This document shows, piece by piece, positions 16,484 through 26,700 of a stretch of 64,000 nt of DNA. The stretch spans positions 1 to 64,000 of the forward strand of contig CAZMBD010000001.1 in the NCBI GenBank assembly GCA_964564325.1, given 5' to 3'. Position numbers and translations under genes: made by a program. Numbering within the stretch: the first letter of the stretch is position 1; every line of letters begins with the position of its first letter. The notes beneath the pieces were generated by a model, which was not told where the DNA came from, did not search any database, and was given only the letters and a program-made list of their open reading frames with translations. Source of the DNA: JAAZMA01 sp964564325. GTDB taxonomy: Bacteria > Bacillota > Clostridia > Tissierellales > Tepidimicrobiaceae.

Positions 16484-17395
16484 TTATTGATTTCTTTTTA
16501 TATATTCTACATCTTTAGTTATTTGTTTAATTAGTTCATCAACTGCATTAAATTTGATATTTTCCCTTATAAAATTAACAAACTGAATTTCAATAGCTTT
16601 TCCATATATATTTTCGTTGAAATTTAATATATGATTTTCTATTTTCAAACCTTCCTCATTGAAAGTTGGATTGTTTCCAATATTAGTCAAACTTACAAAT
16701 TGTTTTCCTTCCAATATAGTAATGCTTTGATAAACTCCTGGTTTTGGTATCTTATAATTATCTAATAATTCAATATTAGCTGTAGGATATCCTAATTTTC
16801 TACCTCTACTACGTCCAGAAACTACATTGCCTATTATCGAATAGTAGCGACCTAGAAATTTGTTTGCCTTTTTAACATCTCCTAATTGTATTAAATTACG
16901 AATTTTAGTGCTACTTACTATTTCATTATCTATACATATGGGCATTACAATATTAGTTTCAAACCCATAAACCTCACCAAGTTTTTTTAAATATTCACTG
17001 TCTCCTGATGCTTTATATCCAAATCTATAATCAAACCCCACAGTTACTATTTTTGCCTTTAATTTATCTACAATAATTTCTTTTATAAATTCTTCACTGC
17101 TTAATTTCATTATGTTTTCATTAAAATCCATAGTATATACTGTTTCTATCCCCATATCTTTTAATATTTTTAATTTTTGTTTATTAGAAGTCAGTATATA
17201 AACATTATTTTTGTTTATTGTAAGCTTAGTATGATTTTTAAATAATAAAATCGATGGTTTTATTTTTTTTTCATTGGCTTTTTTAATAGTATCTCCTATT
17301 AAATATTGATGTCCCTTATGAATCCCATCAAAATTTCCTAAAGCAACTGCAGTATTATATTCGCTTCCATGTTTTTCTAAATCAACGATCTTCAT
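16484..17395 (-). CDS. ribF: RibF, riboflavin kinase/FAD synthetase
   Basis: RibF converts riboflavin to FMN and FAD. The N-terminal nucleotidyltransferase motif is VALGNFDGIHKGHQYLI; IVSSTKIRNLIQLGDVKKAN follows. The C-terminal kinase domain starts at SGRSRGRKLGYPTANIE and includes PGVYQSIT. ATG 17395 is chosen among three near starts because of its spacing from AAGGTG. About 303 residues. Confidence 0.96.
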   Translation of the reverse strand: MKIVDLEKHGSEYNTAVALGNFDGIHKGHQYLIGDTIKKANEKKIKPSILLFKNHTKLTINKNNVYILTSNKQKLKILKDMGIETVYTMDFNENIMKLSSEEFIKEIIVDKLKAKIVTVGFDYRFGYKASGDSEYLKKLGEVYGFETNIVMPICIDNEIVSSTKIRNLIQLGDVKKANKFLGRYYSIIGNVVSGRSRGRKLGYPTANIELLDNYKIPKPGVYQSITILEGKQFVSLTNIGNNPTFNEEGLKIENHILNFNENIYGKAIEIQFVNFIRENIKFNAVDELIKQITKDVEYIKRNQ

Positions 17396-17405
17396 TTTCA
17401 TCACC

Positions 17406-18299
17406 TTATATTAATACTTTGTCCATTTTAATGTAAAGTTCACCATTTTTATTAATAATTTTTCCTAAGCCAATGAATGTATTTTTACAATAGATTTTGA
17501 ATACAGTATTTAAAGTCATATGTTCATAATTATTTTTATTTATGGGAACAATAACACCATTTACTATGCTATTAAAATATTTATCCTCTACCAATATGGA
17601 GTTCATAAAATTTAAACTTTTATCAATTGGACGAATAACAGAATTTAAGTTTTCTATATCTACTTTTTTTATATAATCTAAACTATAACTATCAGTTATA
17701 GTAAAATCTCCTACTTCAGTTCTAATCAAATAGGACATATATCCATATGTACCAAGGGATTTCCCAATATCATCACACAAAGTCCTTATATAGGTTCCTT
17801 TGGAGCATTTTACCCGAAATAAAACCTTTTGATTATTTGTAATATTTAGTATTTCTAATTCTTGTATATGAATCCTTCTCGGCTCCCTTGTAATTATCTT
17901 GCCTTCTCTAGCTAAATCATAAAGTTTTTTACCTTTATGTTTTAAGGCGGAATACATAGGTGGTATTTGATCTATCCAACCAGTATAATTTTCAAAAGCC
18001 TCATAAATATCCCTTTCATTAACTATTTTATTAGAGTAGTTTAATATTTTACCATCCTTATCCTGAGTATCTGTTTCTATACCTAAGGTCAACTCACCTA
18101 TATATTCCTTATCTAAATCTAATAAATACTCACTAATTCTAGTACCTTTGCTTACACATATAATAAGAACTCCAGAAACATTGGGATCCAAAGTCCCACC
18201 ATGACCTATCTTTTTTATTTTAAATTTTTTTCTTAAAATACTTACCACATCGTGGGAAGTCATACCTATTGGTTTAAATATATTTATAGTACCATTCAT
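17406..18299 (-). CDS. truB: TruB, tRNA pseudouridine-55 synthase
   Basis: TruB makes pseudouridine 55 in tRNA. The catalytic block KKIGHGGTLDPNVSGVLIIC contains the essential Asp. PPMYSALKHKGKKLYDLARE and RVKCSKGTYIRTLCDDIG are also present. 297 residues, complete. It is followed closely by ribF. Confidence 0.97.
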   Translation of the reverse strand: MNGTINIFKPIGMTSHDVVSILRKKFKIKKIGHGGTLDPNVSGVLIICVSKGTRISEYLLDLDKEYIGELTLGIETDTQDKDGKILNYSNKIVNERDIYEAFENYTGWIDQIPPMYSALKHKGKKLYDLAREGKIITREPRRIHIQELEILNITNNQKVLFRVKCSKGTYIRTLCDDIGKSLGTYGYMSYLIRTEVGDFTITDSYSLDYIKKVDIENLNSVIRPIDKSLNFMNSILVEDKYFNSIVNGVIVPINKNNYEHMTLNTVFKIYCKNTFIGLGKIINKNGELYIKMDKVLI

Positions 18300-18303
18300 A
18301 ATC

Positions 18304-19284
18304 TCACCTAAAAGCCATTTCTATTTCTTTTAAAATTAATTCTTTTGCATTATCCATTTCAGTAAATAAAGTACAGCCTGCTGCTCTTATATGGCCTCCA
18401 CCATTAAATTTGCTACTTATTTTAGAAACATCTATTTTTTCTTTACTTCTCAAACTTACTTTAATTTCGTTTTTATTTACTTCTTTTAACAAACAGGCCA
18501 CTTCTACAGAATCTATATCCCTAACAAAGGATATAATCCCTTCTGTATCCTCCAATTTTGCATTACTAGATTTAAGCGTATCCTGGGTTACAGTAACTAT
18601 TCCAATTTTCCCATTTAGAAAAATCTCTATATCATTTAAAACATTAATAAATAATCTTGTTCTCTCCATAGATCTTTTTTGATATAAGTTAATATTTATA
18701 TCATTTATATTTATACCTGTTTTTAGTAATTCTGCAACAATTAGATGAGTCATATAAGTTGTATTGCTATATATAAAGCTACCTGTGTCGGTACTTATAG
18801 CTGTATATAAGCATGTAGCTATGTCTTTATCTATTTCCACTTTCATTTGTCTAATAAAATCATATATTAATTCCCCAGTGGCAGCAGATGATGGAGATAC
18901 AATATTAATATCGCCAAAATTAGTATTTGTAATATGATGATCTATATTTATTATACTTTTTGCATTTTGAGCAAATTCTTTTCCTACTCCTAGCCTTTCC
19001 ATATCACTACTATCTAAGGCAATAAAGAGATCTATTTCTTTTTCTTTTTCTATTTCATATTTCTTTATCAAATCTATATTAGGAAGAAATTTATAATCTG
19101 AAGGTATATCATCTACTTTTAATACTTTCACATTTTTATTCATTTTTTCAATAGCCATACCTAATGCTAAAATAGAACCAATATTATCTCCATCAGGTTG
19201 TACATGGGAACATATATATATTTTTTCTGACTTTTTAATGAGTTTAATGGCTTCTTCTATTAAACTTTTTAGAGAGTTGTTCAT
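18304..19284 (-). CDS. nrnA: NrnA, oligoribonuclease/pAp phosphatase (DHH family)
   Basis: NrnA degrades nano-RNA and dephosphorylates pAp. Motifs: SHVQPDGDNIGSILAL, FIALDSSDMERLG, NIDHHITNTNFGDINIV with the DHH, STDTGSFIYSNT and the DHHA1 domain's FNGGGHIRAAGC. From the ATG at 19284 (AGAGGAGAATAAA upstream) it has 326 residues. Order rbfA-nrnA-truB is conserved. Confidence 0.95.
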   Translation of the reverse strand: MNNSLKSLIEEAIKLIKKSEKIYICSHVQPDGDNIGSILALGMAIEKMNKNVKVLKVDDIPSDYKFLPNIDLIKKYEIEKEKEIDLFIALDSSDMERLGVGKEFAQNAKSIINIDHHITNTNFGDINIVSPSSAATGELIYDFIRQMKVEIDKDIATCLYTAISTDTGSFIYSNTTYMTHLIVAELLKTGININDININLYQKRSMERTRLFINVLNDIEIFLNGKIGIVTVTQDTLKSSNAKLEDTEGIISFVRDIDSVEVACLLKEVNKNEIKVSLRSKEKIDVSKISSKFNGGGHIRAAGCTLFTEMDNAKELILKEIEMAFR

Positions 19285-19285
19285 T

Positions 19286-19651
19286 TTATTCTCCTCTTTT
19301 TTCTTCATCTTCTTTAACTTTTTCTATTAATTGGGAAATATATATACCTTGCTCAATGGAATCATCTAGATGAAAAATAGGCTCTGGTATATATCTTAAA
19401 TCAATATTATTTCCTATTTCCATTCTAATATATCCTTTAGCGGATTCTAATCCTTCTAAAGTCTCCTCTTTCGCTATTTTGTCTCCTAAAACAGATACAT
19501 ATATATTAACATATCTTAAATCCCCTGTTACATCTACTTTAGTTATAGTGGTCATTGAACTAACTCTTGGATCCTTTATCCCATTCATTAAAAGTTCTGA
19601 TACAACTTTTCTAATTTCTTCTGATATTCTATTTTTCCTCTTTATATTCAT
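19286..19651 (-). CDS. rbfA: RbfA, ribosome-binding factor A
   Basis: RbfA helps 16S rRNA 5'-end maturation. The 121-residue product begins MNIKRKNRISEEIRKVVSEL and has DPRVSSMTTITKVDVTGDLR with YVNIYVSVLG, the KH-like family core. The ATG at 19651 follows AGAGGTGTACTCT. It ends 1 base before the nrnA start. Confidence 0.95.
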   Translation of the reverse strand: MNIKRKNRISEEIRKVVSELLMNGIKDPRVSSMTTITKVDVTGDLRYVNIYVSVLGDKIAKEETLEGLESAKGYIRMEIGNNIDLRYIPEPIFHLDDSIEQGIYISQLIEKVKEDEEKRGE

Positions 19652-19663
19652 AGAGTACACCTC

Positions 19664-21676
19664 TTATCTTTCTATTTCCTGTAATATATAAGCTTCTAAT
19701 GTGTCTCCCTCTTTAATATCATTATAGTTTTCAAGACCTAATCCACCTTCATATCCTGCCAATACTTCTCTTACATCATCCTTAAATCTTTTTAAAGAAG
19801 ATATTTTTCCTTCAAAAATGACTATATCATTTCTTAAAAGTCTTATACTACTATTTCTTGTTATTTTTCCATCTTGAACATATATACCTGCCACCGTACC
19901 TGCATTTGGAACTTTAAATGTAGCTCTAACTTGTGCACGGCCTATAACTACTTCCTTGTATTCTGGATCTAACATACCATTAATTGCAGACTTAATATCT
20001 TCTATAGCATCATAAATTACTCTATATGTTCTTACATCTACCTTTTCTTCTTTTGCAATATCCAATGCATTTAATGTAGGTCTAACATTGAAACCTATAA
20101 CAATAGCATTTGATGCAGAAGCTAACATAATATCAGTTTCCGTAATACCTCCAACTCCACCATGAATAACATTGACTCTTACTTCTTCATTTTCCAATTT
20201 ATGAAGTGATTGTTCTATTGCATCTATAGTACCTCTTACATCTGTTTTTATGATTATATTCAACTCTTTAACTTCACCTAATTGTATTTGTTCAAATAAA
20301 TCATCTAAAGATACCTTTTGAGTAGACCTCAATTGTTCTTCTCTAATAGATTCTTTCTTTTTATCTGCATAATGTCTAGCTGTTTTTTCATCTTTTACTG
20401 CATACACCATTTCACCAGAATGAGGCACCTCAGAAAGACCTAAAATTGCCACTGGGATAGATGGGCCAGCTTTTTTTACATTTCTCCCTTTATCATCAAA
20501 CATAGCTCTTATTCTACCGCTAGCACTACCACATACAACCATATCACCAACACGCAAAGTACCTTTTTGAACTAATACTGTAGCTACTGGGCCTTTTCCC
20601 TTATCTAATTGAGCTTCTATAACAGTACCTACAGCCTTTCGATTTGGATTAGCCTTTAATTCCTGCATTTCTGCTAATAATAATATCATTTCCAGCAATT
20701 CATCAATGCCCTCACTTCTTAAGGCAGAAACAGGAACTGTAATAGTATCTCCACCCCACTCTTCAGGAATCAATCCATATTCGGTTAACTCCTGTTTAAT
20801 TCTATCTATATTTGCATCTGGTTTATCAATTTTATTTATTGCAACAATAATAGGAACTTTGGCAGCCTTAGCATGATTTATAGCCTCTACAGTCTGTGGC
20901 ATTACTCCATCATCAGCTGCTACTACTAATATGGCTAAATCCGTAACCTGTGTTCCCCTAGCACGCATAGAAGTAAATGCCTCGTGACCAGGAGTGTCTA
21001 AAAAGACAATTTTTTTACCTTCTACGTTTACAATAGAAGCCCCAATATGCTGAGTAATACCACCAGCTTCTTGTTTAGTTACATGGGTTTTTCTAATGGC
21101 ATCTAACAGTGAAGTTTTACCATGGTCTACATGACCCATAACTGTAACTACAGGTGGTCTAGGTTTTAAATTCTTAGGATCGTCTTCATAATCTAAGTCA
21201 AATTCATCTCTCTCTTCTTCTATTTCTAATGGTATTATGTTAAAGCCAAATTCTTCTCCTATTAAATCAGCAGTATCAAAGTCAATAGTCTGGTTTTGGT
21301 TTGCCATAATTCCTAAACCAATTAATTTAGTTATTACTTGAGCTGGTGTAATATTTAACTTTTCTGCAAATTCTCTAACTACGATAGTTTCTCCTACTTC
21401 TATAGTATGGTTTTCAGTTATTTCATTTTTGTCCTGTTTATTATTATCTTTAGTCATATTTTTATCTTTTTCCACTTTTCCTTTTCTTGTATTTTTGGTT
21501 TTTGCTTCATTTTTTTCCTCTTCATCTAAAATTTCTAGTATCAACTCTGCATCACTTTTTTCTAAACTGCTCATGTGACTACTAATATTTATACCTAATT
21601 CATTTATCTTTTCTACTAATTCTTTGCTTGTCATATTTAACTCTTGTGCTAATTCATATACTCTTATTTTTTTCAA
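19664..21676 (-). CDS. infB: Translation initiation factor IF-2
   Basis: IF-2 brings fMet-tRNA to the 30S subunit. Two IF2_N modules are present (IRVYELAQELNMTSKELVEK; IVVREFAEKLNITPAQVITK). The G domain has GHVDHGKTSLLDAI, FLDTPGHEAFTSMRARG and NKIDKPDA. Domains II-IV follow to LEAYILQEIER. The TTG at 21676 is chosen because a GGGGGTG site lies 5 bases upstream; the frame stays open another five codons. About 670 residues, compact for IF-2. Confidence 0.97.
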   Translation of the reverse strand: MKKIRVYELAQELNMTSKELVEKINELGINISSHMSSLEKSDAELILEILDEEEKNEAKTKNTRKGKVEKDKNMTKDNNKQDKNEITENHTIEVGETIVVREFAEKLNITPAQVITKLIGLGIMANQNQTIDFDTADLIGEEFGFNIIPLEIEEERDEFDLDYEDDPKNLKPRPPVVTVMGHVDHGKTSLLDAIRKTHVTKQEAGGITQHIGASIVNVEGKKIVFLDTPGHEAFTSMRARGTQVTDLAILVVAADDGVMPQTVEAINHAKAAKVPIIVAINKIDKPDANIDRIKQELTEYGLIPEEWGGDTITVPVSALRSEGIDELLEMILLLAEMQELKANPNRKAVGTVIEAQLDKGKGPVATVLVQKGTLRVGDMVVCGSASGRIRAMFDDKGRNVKKAGPSIPVAILGLSEVPHSGEMVYAVKDEKTARHYADKKKESIREEQLRSTQKVSLDDLFEQIQLGEVKELNIIIKTDVRGTIDAIEQSLHKLENEEVRVNVIHGGVGGITETDIMLASASNAIVIGFNVRPTLNALDIAKEEKVDVRTYRVIYDAIEDIKSAINGMLDPEYKEVVIGRAQVRATFKVPNAGTVAGIYVQDGKITRNSSIRLLRNDIVIFEGKISSLKRFKDDVREVLAGYEGGLGLENYNDIKEGDTLEAYILQEIER

Positions 21677-21714
21677 ACTATACACCCCCAATGTTTTTAC
21701 AGGTGGTAATTGTG

Positions 21715-21990
21715 CTATTCCTCAAAATTCAAGTGGATTGTTTCAGCTAATTTTTCATATATTTCATTTGGTATTTCTATATCTAATGCTCTAGACAATT
21801 GTTTTTTTTTCATAGCCTTTTCCAAGCATTCTGTATTAGGGCAGATATAAGCGCCTCTTCCGTTTATTTTTCCAGTTAAATCCACTTCTATATTATCTTC
21901 TTTGTTTTTAACTATTCGAATTAATTCTTTTTTTGGCTTACTCTCATTACAAGCTATACATTTTCTCATTGGAATTTTTTTCTTTTTCAA
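21715..21990 (-). CDS. ylxR: YlxR family RNA-binding protein
   Basis: YlxR is a small protein encoded between nusA and infB; it has been connected with RNase P in some Firmicutes. The signature PMRKCIACNESKPKKELIRI and GRGAYICPNTECLEKAMKKK is complete. 91 residues. The start is TTG with AAAGGTGGTGAAATAAAAG upstream. The ylxQ (L7Ae-like) gene that usually follows is absent; infB begins 38 bases on. Confidence 0.93.
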   Translation of the reverse strand: MKKKKIPMRKCIACNESKPKKELIRIVKNKEDNIEVDLTGKINGRGAYICPNTECLEKAMKKKQLSRALDIEIPNEIYEKLAETIHLNFEE

Positions 21991-22009
21991 ACTTTTATTT
22001 CACCACCTT

Positions 22010-23059
22010 TTACAACAAATTTTCTTCATTATATTGACTTTCAGGTTTTATGTCTATTTTCCAATTAGTAAGTTTAGCAGCCAATCTTGCGTTTTGCCCT
22101 TCTTTTCCGATAGCTAAAGATAATTGATAATCAGGTACAACTACTATAGCTGATTTTTCTTTTTCATTAATTTTTACCGAAATCACTTTTGATGGGCTTA
22201 AGCTATTTGCAATAAATTCTTCTGGATTTTTATTCCATATAATAATATCTATTTTTTCACCATTTAATTCCTCAACCAAAGCCTTTACCCTAGCTCCTTT
22301 AAATCCAACGCAAGCTCCAACTGGATCTACATTTTCATCCTTAGAATAAACTGCAATTTTTGTTCTAGAGCCAGCTTCTCTAGATATAGCATATATGTCC
22401 ACAACACCCTCTTGAATTTCTGGTACCTCTAATTCAAACAATCTTTTTACTAATCCAGGATGTGATCTAGAAAGTATAATTTGAGGACCTTTAGTAGTTT
22501 TTTTAACTTCTAAAATATATAATTTAATCCTATCTCCCTGTTCATAAACTTCACCTTCAATTTGCTCAGTAGGTGGTAATACACCTTCAGTTTTTCCTAA
22601 ATCAATATAAACATGATTTTTACTTATTCTTTGGACCATTCCAGTAATAATTTCATTTTCCCTATTAATAAATTCATCATATATTACATCTCTTTCTGCG
22701 TCCTTAATTCTCTGTATTACTACTTGTTTTGCAGTTTGTGCTGCAATTCTTCCAAAATTTTTCGGAGTAATTTCTATATTTACAGTATCATCTATTTGAT
22801 ATTTGTTATTAATGGATCTGGCCTCATCTATACTTATTTCAAATAATTCATTTTCAACTTCCTCTACGACAATTTTTTTTGCAAGCACCTTTACTTTACC
22901 AGTAGTTCTATCTATTTCAACCTCTACATTTTGTGATGACCCAAAATTTTTCTTATAGCTGGAAATAAGTGCAGATTCTAAAGCATCAAAAATCACATCT
23001 TTAGATATGCCTTTCTCTTCTTCTATTTCTTCAAGGGCCTCAATAAATTCCAAATTCAT
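22010..23059 (-). CDS. nusA: NusA, transcription elongation factor
   Basis: NusA modulates pausing, termination and antitermination. The N-terminal domain starts with EFIEALEEIEEEKGISKDVI. An S1 domain (VQRISKNHVYIDLGKTEGVL) and two KH domains follow, the second with VVPDYQLSLAIGKEGQNARL. The protein ends after KH2 (349 residues), without the C-terminal repeats of proteobacterial NusA, as is usual in Firmicutes. Confidence 0.97.
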   Translation of the reverse strand: MNLEFIEALEEIEEEKGISKDVIFDALESALISSYKKNFGSSQNVEVEIDRTTGKVKVLAKKIVVEEVENELFEISIDEARSINNKYQIDDTVNIEITPKNFGRIAAQTAKQVVIQRIKDAERDVIYDEFINRENEIITGMVQRISKNHVYIDLGKTEGVLPPTEQIEGEVYEQGDRIKLYILEVKKTTKGPQIILSRSHPGLVKRLFELEVPEIQEGVVDIYAISREAGSRTKIAVYSKDENVDPVGACVGFKGARVKALVEELNGEKIDIIIWNKNPEEFIANSLSPSKVISVKINEKEKSAIVVVPDYQLSLAIGKEGQNARLAAKLTNWKIDIKPESQYNEENLL

Positions 23060-23073
23060 TAAACTTACCCTCC

Positions 23074-23538
23074 CTAAAATTCAATTACTAATTTAATATT
23101 GGAAATGGCATCTCTTTCTATACTCTTTTCTTTTTGTCCTTCTTCTAAAATTGTAATATCTTCATCTGAGTAGTCTAGCAATTCACCAATATAAATTTTT
23201 TTACCATCTATATTTCTATATAAACTTAATTCTACATTCATTCCAATATTTCTTTTTAAATCTTTATCAGTTCTTAAAGGCCTATCTAAGCCTGGAGATG
23301 AAACTTCTAAATAGTAACTCTCCTCTATAGGATCTAGTTCATCTAATCTATCGCCCACTATTTCACTAACCTTTTGACAATCATCAATTGTTATACCTCC
23401 AACCTTTCCTATAAAAAACCTTAAGAAATAATCTCCTTCTTCTTTAACAAATTCTAAATCTACCAAATCATAACCTAAGTCCTCAATTATTGGCTCGCAA
23501 TTTTCTTTAACAATTTTGACAATATTTTTTCTATCCAT
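23074..23538 (-). CDS. rimP: RimP, ribosome maturation factor
   Basis: RimP assists 30S subunit assembly. The 154-residue protein shows EPIIEDLGYDLVDLEFVKEE at the N-terminus and the family block YYLEVSSPGLDRPLRTDKDL near residues 75-95, followed by the small Sm-like beta domain. It is first in the rimP-nusA-ylxR-infB set, as in most Firmicutes. Confidence 0.96.
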   Translation of the reverse strand: MDRKNIVKIVKENCEPIIEDLGYDLVDLEFVKEEGDYFLRFFIGKVGGITIDDCQKVSEIVGDRLDELDPIEESYYLEVSSPGLDRPLRTDKDLKRNIGMNVELSLYRNIDGKKIYIGELLDYSDEDITILEEGQKEKSIERDAISNIKLVIEF

Positions 23539-23600
23539 AGTATCACCTCCATTAATATAAAACTATTTTTTGTAATGGTAAAATAAAATATGCAAATGCT

Positions 23601-23648
23601 TCAATTTAATAAATTAAGAGTGGGTTTACCCCCCACTCTTACAAACAC
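23601..23648 (-). CDS. Possible 15-residue leader peptide before rimP
   Basis: Downstream of the promoter an AGGAGG site sits 6 bases before a GTG. The frame MFVRVGGKPTLNLLN ends in TGA at 23601. Its middle codons overlap the strong hairpin at 23616-23640, so ribosome movement here could change folding. No homologue is known to me; it could be chance, but the ribosome site is strong and well spaced. Confidence 0.4.
   Translation of the reverse strand: MFVRVGGKPTLNLLN
23616..23640 (-). promoter_or_regulatory. Leader hairpin upstream of rimP
   Basis: A perfect 9-pair stem, AAGAGTGGG with CCCACTCTT around a 7-base loop, lies in the 5' leader of rimP about 80 bases from its start. It is followed by AATTTATT rather than a T-run, so it is not a clear terminator. 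Together with the overlapping small ORF it may form an attenuation or translation-control element for the nusA operon. Confidence 0.5.
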
Positions 23649-23675
23649 AATTAGCCTCCTATTATTATCTATATA

Positions 23676-23703
23676 ATTATAACATAAAATCGCAAAAAAT
23701 CAA
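23676..23703 (-). promoter_or_regulatory. rimP-nusA operon promoter
   Basis: TTGATT (23698-23703) overlaps the polC stop, and TATAAT (23676-23681) follows after 16 bases with a TGT before it (extended -10). Transcription would start near 23669. It drives rimP-nusA-ylxR-infB and probably the genes beyond. Confidence 0.75.
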
Positions 23704-26700
23704 ATGTTAAAGAGATTAATTTGATTACTTTCAGGCAAATTGTGCAAGCAGCCATGTTCATCTAATGCTTCCACAACAGTTTTGCTAATCCTGGTTCTAG
23801 ATACTAAGTCCTCTATAGATAAAAATTCAGCAATATTTCGTTCTTCAACTATTTTCTTTGCAGCTGTATCTCCTACTCCATCTAAAGATCTAAGTGGTGG
23901 TATTATACCATTTTCCCCTATTAAAAATTTATCACTATGAGATTTATATAAATCTACTTTTTCAAAATTAAATCCCCTTGCATACATTTCTTGTACAACT
24001 TCCAATACAGTTAATAGATTTTTTTCTTTAGCAGTTGCATTATTAGACAGAGCCTCTAATTCTTTAATTTTTTGATTTACTGTATTCTTACCTTTTAAAA
24101 CTAAATGTGCATCAAAATCTTGTGCCTTAGTAGTAAAATATGTTGCATAAAAAGCTTCAGGATAGTGAACTTTAAAATAAGCAATCCTATAAGACATCAT
24201 AACATAGGCCGCAGCATGAGCCTTTGGAAACATGTATTTGATTTTCTTACAGGAATCTATATACCATTCTGGAATATTAAAAGACCTCATATACTCTTCA
24301 TCTTCTTCTGATAGACCTCTACCTTTTCTTACCTTTTCCATGATTTTAAAAGAACGTTTTTTGTCTAAGCCAGAATAAATTAAATATAACATAATGTCAT
24401 CTCTAGTAGAGATTACTTCAGATAATGAAGCTGTACCATTCTTCACTAAATTTTGTGCATTATTTAACCACACATCTGTTCCATGGGATAATCCAGATAT
24501 TCTTACTAATTCAGCAAAAGTAGTAGGCCTTGTATCTATTAACATCTGCCTAACAAATTTAGTGCCAAATTCAGGAATTCCCAATGTTCCTATTTCTAAT
24601 TTAATATCCTCATCTTTAATATTTAATGGTTCCACACCAGTAAATATTTTCATTGTTTCCTTATCATCTAAGGGTATCTCACTAGGATTTACTCCTGTAA
24701 TATCTTCTAGCATACGAATAATAGAAGGTACATCATGACCTAGTATATCTAATTTTAAAATTCTGCCACTTATGGCATTATAGTCAAAATGAGTCGTTAT
24801 AACACCAGATTTTTTATCATCTGCAGGATATTGTATTGGAGTAAAATCATAAATTTCCTTGTGTCTAGGAACTATCATTACTCCTCCCGGATGTTGACCT
24901 GAAGTTCTCTTTATTCCAGTACATCCTTTAACTAATCTATTAATTTCTGCTGGATGAACATTGAGTCCATTATGTTCATGATATTTTTTTACAAAACCAT
25001 AAGCCGTTTTATCAGCAATAGTTCCTATTGTTCCTGCCCTAAATACATATCCTTCACCAAATAATTCCTCAGTATATTTATGAGCTCTGGCTTGGTATTC
25101 TCCAGCAAAATTCAAATCTATATCTGGTTCTTTATCCCCTTCAAAGCCAAGGAAAACTTCAAATGGAATATCATGTCCATCTTTATTAAAATCAGAACCA
25201 CATTTTGGACATTTTTTTTCTGGTAAATCAATTCCCGAACCAATAGAACCATCTTCAAAAAATTCACTATGCTTACATTTAGGGCATACATAATGGGGAG
25301 GTAAGGGATTTACCTCCGTTATTCCACTCATTGTAGCTACAAAAGAAGAACCTACAGATCCCCTAGAGCCAACTAAATAACCGTCTTCCACTGATTTCCA
25401 TACTAATTTTTGTGCTATTATATACATAACAGCATAACCATTTTTAATAATAGAATTCAACTCTCTATCTAATCTTTCTTTTACTATAGATGGCAGTGGA
25501 TTGCCATATATTTCAAGTGCTTTATTATATGTTATTTTCTTAAGTTCTTCATCTGATCCATCTATAATAGGTGGATAAGTCCCATCTGGAATAGGAATTA
25601 TGTCCTCTATCATATTAGAAATAATATTTGTATTCTCAATAACCACTTCTTTTGCTTTTTCATCACCTAAATATTTAAATTCTTCTAACATTTCCTCTGT
25701 AGTTTTAAAATATAAAGGTGGTTGAAATTCTGCATCCTTATAACCTTGACCAGTCATTATTATTTTTCTATATATCTCATCCTCTGGTTCTAAAAAATGT
25801 ACATCTCCTGTGGCAACTACTAATTTATGGAATTTATCTCCAAGTTCCACAATTTTTCTATTAATATTTTCTAAATCCTCTAAGTCTTCTACTATGCCAT
25901 TTCTAATTAAATGCATATTATTTCCTAAGGGTTGTATTTCTAGGTAATCATAAAAATTTACAATACTTTTTATCTCACTATAATCTCTATTTCTAAGAAT
26001 TGCTCTATATAATTCTCCTGCTTCACAGGCAGAGCCTATTAATAGTCCTTCTCTATATTTATTTAAAAGAGATTTTGGTATCCGTGGCTTTCTATAAAAA
26101 TAATTAATATGTGACTCTGAAATTAATTTGTATAAATTTTTCAACCCCTGATAATTTTTTGCAAGAATTATCACATGATAAGATTCTTCTTTGCTTATGT
26201 CTTTTTTTACAGTTAAATTATTTATTTGATCAAAATTAAAAACATTGTTTTCATCTAGTATTGTCATGCATTTTAAAAATATTTCTGCAGTAGCCTTAGC
26301 ATCGTCTACAGCCCTATGGTGATTTACTAAACTTACATTTAAATGTTTTGCTATAATATTTAATTTATGGCTTTTTAAACTAGGAAACAAAGTCCTTGTT
26401 AGCCCCAGTGTATCTAGTATTGGATTATCTAAAGTCTTTCCATTTCTAGAAAATTGTTCCCGTAAAAATCCTGTATCAAAGGAAGCATTGTGGGCAACCA
26501 AAACCGAATCTTCAATAAACATTATAAAATCAGGTAGAACTTCTTTTATTGTAGGTTTATCCTGAACCATATTATCAGTTATGCCTGTAATTTCAGTTAT
26601 TTTTTCTGGAATTGGTCGTTCTGGATTTATAAGTTGATTATATTCATCTATTATAACGCCATTTTCAATTTTAATAGCCCCTATTTCAGTTATCATATCT

